Position numbers and translations under genes: made by a program
The notes under the pieces: model-generated
What the model was told of the DNA's origin: nothing
Database searches by the model: none
Seen by the model: only the letters and a program-made list of their open reading frames with translations
Assembly (NCBI GenBank): GCA_014859985.1
Contig: JACZKN010000078.1
Location: 1 to 9,681, forward strand
Direction: 5' to 3'
From: Candidatus Krumholzibacteriia bacterium
GTDB taxonomy: Bacteria; Krumholzibacteriota; Krumholzibacteriia; LZORAL124-64-63
Length of the DNA: 9,681 nt
Shown here: piece after piece, positions 6,745-9,681 of the stretch
How positions within the stretch are numbered: the first letter of the stretch is position 1
How the letters are laid out: every line of letters begins with the position of its first letter

Positions 6745-8892
6745 ATGGCCATGAAGCAAGAAGGAAGACTGTGCCGGCTGGCGACCCCGCTGGGGGACGA
6801 CGTGCTCTTCGTGCAGGAACTCGCCGGCCACGAGGGCATGTCGCAGCTGTTCCGGTTCGAGCTGACGCTGGTGGCGGCCGACGGCGCCATCGATTTCGGC
6901 AGGATCGTCGGCCAGGCGGTGACCCTGACCCTCGACCTGCCCGACGGCAGCCCGCGGTACCTCAGCGGCATCGTGTCCCGCTTCGCGCAGACGGCGGCGG
7001 ACCTGCGGACGACCACCTACCGGGCGGAGGTCGTCCCCTGGCTGTGGCTGTTGACCAGGCGCACCGACTGCCGGATCTTCCAGAACCGGAACGTGCAGGA
7101 GATCGTGTCCGAGGTGTTCGACAAGCTCGGTTTCACCGACTACGAGTTCAAGCTCAACGCCTCCTACGAACCGATGGTCAACTGCGTGCAGTACCGCGAG
7201 ACCGACTTCGCCTTCGTCTCGCGCCTGCTCGAGTCCGCCGGCATCTTCTACTACTTCCGCCACGAGGAGAAGCGGCACACCCTGGTCCTGGCCGACGCCG
7301 CGAGCCACAACGAGCCCGTACCGGGCCAGGAGGTGGCGAAGCTCGATCCCAGCCCCGCAAGCCGCAAGGAGGAGGACCACATCTCAAGCTGGCGCGCCGA
7401 GCAGGTGCTGCGGCCCGGCAGGTACGCACTGACCGACTACAACTTCATCGACCCCGGCACGGACCTGCTGGTCGGCGCGGCCAGCGCCGTGCCGGCGGCC
7501 AGCAACTCCAAATACGAGATCTACGACTATCCCGGCGACTACGTGAACCTGGGCGGCGAGAACGACGGCAAGCTGGACAAGGGCGACGCGCTGGTGCAGG
7601 TGCGCCGGGAGGAAGGCGACTGCCAGGCCGGCGTCCACCAGGGCGAGGGCGCCTGCCGGGCCTTCGCCAGCGGCTACCGCTTCGACCTCGAGGGGCACGC
7701 GCGGGGCGACTTCAACGCCGCCTACCTGCTGACGCGGGTCGTGCACACGCTGGTCCAGCGCGGGGACCTGGTCTCCGGGGCCGAGGTCAACGCCACCTAC
7801 AGCAACACGTTCACCTGCATCCCGCACGCGGTGACGTTCCGGCCGCCGCGCACGACGCCCCGGCCGCGGGTCAGCGGCCCCCAGACCGCGGTGGTCACCG
7901 GGCCGTCCGGCGAGGAGATCTACGTCGACAGGTACGGGCGCGTGAAGGTGCGCTTCCACTGGGACCGCGAGAGCGCGGGCGACGAGAACAGCTCGTGCTG
8001 GATCCGCGTGGCCCAGAACCTGGCGGGCAAGGAGTGGGGGATGATCTTCCACCCGCGCATCGGGCAGGAGGTCGTGGTCGACTTCCTGGAGGGCGACCCC
8101 GACCAGCCGCTGATCACCGGCCGCGTGTACAACGCCCGGCAGCCGATCCCCTACGCCGAGCCGACGCGCAGCGGGGTCAAGACCAGCAGCACCAAGGGCG
8201 CCTCGGCCGACAACTACAACGAGATCTGCTTCGAGGACCTCAAGGGCAGCGAGATGCTGACCATCCACGCCGAGAAGGACGAGACCATCGAGGTTGAGAA
8301 CGACAAGTCCGAGTCGGTGGGCCACGACGAGTCGATCACCATCGGCAACGACCGCACCGAATCGGTGGGCCACGACGAGACCGTCAGCATCGGCAACAAC
8401 GAGGCGCGCACCGTCGGCGCCGACCGCGCGGTCACCGTGGGCGCCAACGAGACCCTAGCCGTGGGCGCCGACCGCTCGCGGCAGGTGGGCGGCGACGAGA
8501 CGGTGACGGTCGCCCGGGCGCGCACCCACAACGTGGGCGTCAACGAGGCGATCAACGTGGGCGGGGCCCAGGAGGTGACCGTCGGCGGTTCGCGCTCGGT
8601 GGCGGTCGGCGTCTCGCAGGAGGTCAACATCGGCAGCAGCCTCTCCGAGTCGGTCGGCAAGAAGCGCACGGTCGAGATCGGCGAGGAGGACACGCTCCAG
8701 GTCGGCAAGAAGCTGACCGTGACCGCGGGCGAGGAGATCGCCATCGTCACCGGCAAGGCCAAGATCACGATGAAGAAGGACGGCACCATCAGCATCGAGG
8801 GCAAGGACATCACGCTCAAGGGTTCGGGCAAGATCACGGTGCAGGCGTCGAAGGACGTGATCATCAAGGGCAAGAAGATCCTGCAGAACTGA
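6745..8892 (+). CDS. vgrG: VgrG, T6SS spike protein
   Basis: This 715-residue protein forms the trimeric spike at the tip of the Hcp tube and is ejected with it. Residues 1 to about 370 are the gp27-like base, starting with TPLGDDVLFVQELAGHEGMS and including QYRETDFAFVSRLLESAGIF from residue 149. The gp5-like OB fold spans about 380-472, with TAVVTGPSGEEIYVDRYGRV, FHWDR, ENSSCWIRVAQ, IGQEVVVDFLEGDPDQPLIT and GRVYNARQPIPYAEP. From about 515 an eight-residue x-x-V/I-G repeat builds the beta-helix needle, and the protein ends in KDVIIKGKKILQN. Nothing follows the needle, so this is a structural VgrG without a fused effector domain. Its cargo would be carried through a PAAR protein or by Hcp. No adaptor, effector or immunity gene follows on the same strand. 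The same position behind clpV is taken by vgrG1a in P. aeruginosa HSI-I. Confidence 0.98.
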   Translation: MAMKQEGRLCRLATPLGDDVLFVQELAGHEGMSQLFRFELTLVAADGAIDFGRIVGQAVTLTLDLPDGSPRYLSGIVSRFAQTAADLRTTTYRAEVVPWLWLLTRRTDCRIFQNRNVQEIVSEVFDKLGFTDYEFKLNASYEPMVNCVQYRETDFAFVSRLLESAGIFYYFRHEEKRHTLVLADAASHNEPVPGQEVAKLDPSPASRKEEDHISSWRAEQVLRPGRYALTDYNFIDPGTDLLVGAASAVPAASNSKYEIYDYPGDYVNLGGENDGKLDKGDALVQVRREEGDCQAGVHQGEGACRAFASGYRFDLEGHARGDFNAAYLLTRVVHTLVQRGDLVSGAEVNATYSNTFTCIPHAVTFRPPRTTPRPRVSGPQTAVVTGPSGEEIYVDRYGRVKVRFHWDRESAGDENSSCWIRVAQNLAGKEWGMIFHPRIGQEVVVDFLEGDPDQPLITGRVYNARQPIPYAEPTRSGVKTSSTKGASADNYNEICFEDLKGSEMLTIHAEKDETIEVENDKSESVGHDESITIGNDRTESVGHDETVSIGNNEARTVGADRAVTVGANETLAVGADRSRQVGGDETVTVARARTHNVGVNEAINVGGAQEVTVGGSRSVAVGVSQEVNIGSSLSESVGKKRTVEIGEEDTLQVGKKLTVTAGEEIAIVTGKAKITMKKDGTISIEGKDITLKGSGKITVQASKDVIIKGKKILQN
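8287..8742 (+). repeat. 24-bp octad repeat array encoding the VgrG needle
   Basis: Nineteen consecutive eight-codon units (24 bp each) encode octads of the form x-x-V/I-G-x-x-x-x, for example ESVGHDES, ITIGNDRT, VTVGANET and VEIGEEDT. Residues 515-666 are covered, and a looser, Lys-rich continuation runs to the C-terminus. The unit at 8503-8526 (VTVARART) lacks the glycine. Units 8311-8358 and 8359-8406 form a 48-bp tandem pair sharing an exact 18-base block (8314-8331 and 8362-8379). Each octad corresponds to a strand of the triple beta-helix known from T4 gp5 and VgrG crystal structures. Confidence 0.85.
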
Positions 8893-8911
8893 GCCGATGC
8901 GGCGCCGCGAC

Positions 8912-8940
8912 CGGCCGACCCGGCCCCGCCGGCCCGGCCG
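8912..8940. terminator. Possible bidirectional stem-loop terminator
   Basis: CGGCCG at 8912-8917 pairs with CGGCCG at 8935-8940. Inside a two-by-two internal loop, CCGGC at 8920-8924 pairs with GCCGG at 8928-8932 around a CCC loop. It lies in the 52-bp gap between the vgrG stop and the stop of the leftward small membrane gene, where a shared terminator would be expected. No T-run follows on either strand, so it would be a U-tract-free hairpin at best. Confidence 0.4.
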
Positions 8941-8944
8941 TGCC

Positions 8945-9130
8945 CTAGGCCAGCAGGCGCCAGAGCAGCTGCGCGCCGCCGCACACCGCGAAGATCACGG
9001 CCAGGCGCAGCCGGTTGCGCTGGGCGATGCGCGCCTCGGGCCGGCCGCGGTGCCGCAGCCAGCTGATCCCGAACACCGCCGCGATGACGAGGAACACGTA
9101 GGGCAGGGTGCCCGGGTTCAGCAGGTCCAT
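8945..9130 (-). CDS. Small two-helix membrane protein, unknown family
   Basis: This 61-residue protein belongs to no family I recognise. Two hydrophobic segments, at about residues 9-25 (around YVFLVIAAVFGISWL) and 42-59 (around LAVIFAVCGGAQLLW), flank a strongly basic loop with HRGR, RIAQRNR and further arginines. By the positive-inside rule it would be an inner-membrane hairpin with the loop in the cytoplasm. The ATG at 9128-9130 has a strong ribosome-binding site, GGAGGGG at 9134-9140. The gene starts 12 bp after the stop of the TIGR02270-family gene on the same strand, so the two are likely co-transcribed. It converges on vgrG. The good start signal, tight spacing and coherent topology argue for a real gene. 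No function can be given from sequence. An immunity-like or membrane-anchor role is only one guess. Confidence 0.62.
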   Translation of the reverse strand: MDLLNPGTLPYVFLVIAAVFGISWLRHRGRPEARIAQRNRLRLAVIFAVCGGAQLLWRLLA

Positions 9131-9133
9131 CGT

Positions 9134-9140
9134 CCCCTCC
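9134..9140 (-). promoter_or_regulatory. Shine-Dalgarno of the small membrane gene
   Basis: On the minus strand GGAGGGG stands just ahead of the ATG at 9128-9130, with GGAGG five bases away. It overlaps the gap after the upstream stop at 9143 and is the main evidence that the 61-codon frame is translated. Confidence 0.65.
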
Positions 9141-9142
9141 GG

Positions 9143-9681
9143 TCAGGCGCCCAGCCGGCGGCGCTGGCGGTCGCCGCGGGCCCGGACCTCGAACAGCAGC
9201 CGGCCCGGCTGCAGGAACACCAGTTCCAGGGCGGCGGCGGCGCGCTGGCGCTGCAGACCCGCGCCCAGCGCCCGCTGCAGCCCCTTCTCACCGATCGCCC
9301 CGCCCAGCAGATGACGCTCGCCGGCCTTGAGGTCGCGGCCGTGCGCCGCCCACCAGGGCGCGATCTTTTGCGGATCGGGCCAGGGCAGGTCCTCGTCCGG
9401 ATCCATGGCCACGTCCTCGTCGGCGGCGTCCTCGGTGGGGCCGGCCGCGAAATCGTCGGGCCGGTCGCGGTCCAGGTCGAGGTACGCGAGGTCCAGGCCG
9501 GTGATCAGGCTGAAGGCCTCGCCGGCCGGCCGGGCCAGGTCGTCGACCGTCATCTGCTCGATCAGCCAGGGCACGAGCTGCGGGTCGCCGATCGCCCCGG
9601 CGGCCTGGACGGCCAGACGGGGGTCGCCGCCGGGAGCGGCGAGTTGGCGGCGCCATTCCAGCGCGCGGGCCGGGTCCAGGC
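9143..9681 (-). CDS. TIGR02270-family HEAT-like repeat protein, C-terminal part
   Basis: The frame is open to the right edge of the window, so only the last 178 residues are present. Full-length members are, as I recall, around 400 residues. The visible part starts with a HEAT/PBS-lyase-like helix pair (RLAVQAAGAIGDPQLVPWLI), followed by a segment with AGEAFSLITGLDL. An acidic stretch with GPTEDAADEDVAMDPDEDLP comes next, then WPDPQKIAPWW, RHLLGGAI and the ending QRQRAAAALELVFLQPG. These are characteristic of TIGR02270, a conserved family of unknown function that often sits in T6SS gene neighbourhoods. It is probably a soluble scaffold or adaptor, but that is inference from the repeat fold and context. 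A GTG at 9572-9574 is internal, since family sequence continues before it. The stop at 9143-9145 is 12 bp before the small membrane gene. The opposite strand here carries no convincing gene. Confidence 0.9.
   Translation of the reverse strand, partial: LDPARALEWRRQLAAPGGDPRLAVQAAGAIGDPQLVPWLIEQMTVDDLARPAGEAFSLITGLDLAYLDLDRDRPDDFAAGPTEDAADEDVAMDPDEDLPWPDPQKIAPWWAAHGRDLKAGERHLLGGAIGEKGLQRALGAGLQRQRAAAALELVFLQPGRLLFEVRARGDRQRRRLGA

Noticed and set aside
3995..6754. A 919-codon plus-strand open frame overlapping clpV
   Set aside because: It is an Arg/Pro/Gly/Ala-rich frame-shifted shadow of clpV, whose own frame carries both Walker A and B pairs.
3294..7016. A 1240-codon open frame on the minus strand across tssG, clpV and the start of vgrG
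   Set aside because: The translation is low-complexity (Arg, Gln, Ala, Leu, Pro, Gly, His) with no recognisable domain. It lies opposite three secure genes and is the expected result of strong G/C third-position bias.
6771..8297. A 508-codon plus-strand open frame inside vgrG
   Set aside because: It is an Arg/Gly/Pro-rich out-of-frame shadow. The vgrG frame carries the gp27 and gp5 motifs.
8287..8742. Possible CRISPR-like or tandem DNA repeat array
   Set aside because: The 24-bp period is in frame and keeps an amino-acid pattern (V/I-G octads) rather than DNA identity. It is the coding repeat of the VgrG beta-helix.
8743..8892. Possible C-terminal effector extension on VgrG
   Set aside because: The residues after the regular octads are still short strands of the needle, and the protein ends in the usual Lys-rich tip, leaving no room for an extra domain.
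9108..9314. A short plus-strand open frame opposite the TIGR02270 gene
   Set aside because: It has Ser/Arg/Pro-rich composition and overlaps both leftward genes, and the opposite strand shows clear family sequence.

Overview
The window is a high-GC (roughly 70% or more by eye), densely packed piece of a Gram-negative bacterial chromosome carrying the second half of a type VI secretion system (T6SS) locus. The strong G/C bias at third codon positions and the protein sequences suggest a GC-rich proteobacterium or a related diderm lineage. I cannot name the genus, and nothing here looks like a plasmid, phage or insertion sequence.

Bases 1-8892 form one plus-strand operon-like run: the 3' part of tagJ (impE/hsiE1 type), tssE (baseplate, gp25-like), tssF, tssG, tssH/clpV (sheath-recycling AAA+ ATPase) and vgrG (spike). 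This is the same order as the right half of Pseudomonas aeruginosa HSI-I (hsiE1-F1-G1-H1-clpV1-vgrG1a), so tssB, tssC and hcp are expected to the left of base 1. The genes work together. TssE, TssF and TssG build the baseplate that carries the VgrG spike and starts sheath assembly, and ClpV dismantles the contracted sheath. TagJ is an accessory protein that touches the sheath subunit TssB and ClpV. Translation signals are compact: tssE uses a TTG start behind a strong Shine-Dalgarno, and tssG starts 37 bp inside the end of tssF.

Bases 8893-8944 are a short convergent gap holding a GC-rich stem-loop that may terminate transcription from both sides. Bases 8945-9681 are read leftwards. They hold a 61-residue two-helix membrane protein with no family I recognise, preceded by the C-terminal 178 residues of a TIGR02270-family (HEAT-like repeat) protein, a family of unknown function often found near T6SS genes. 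The two are 12 bp apart and probably co-transcribed.

The T6SS genes look intact and ordinary. The least explained elements are the small membrane protein with its TIGR02270 partner, the hairpins in each intercistronic gap of 40 bp or more, and the octad-repeat needle of VgrG. I see no firm evidence of an undescribed system. No gene-free stretch exceeds 300 bases.
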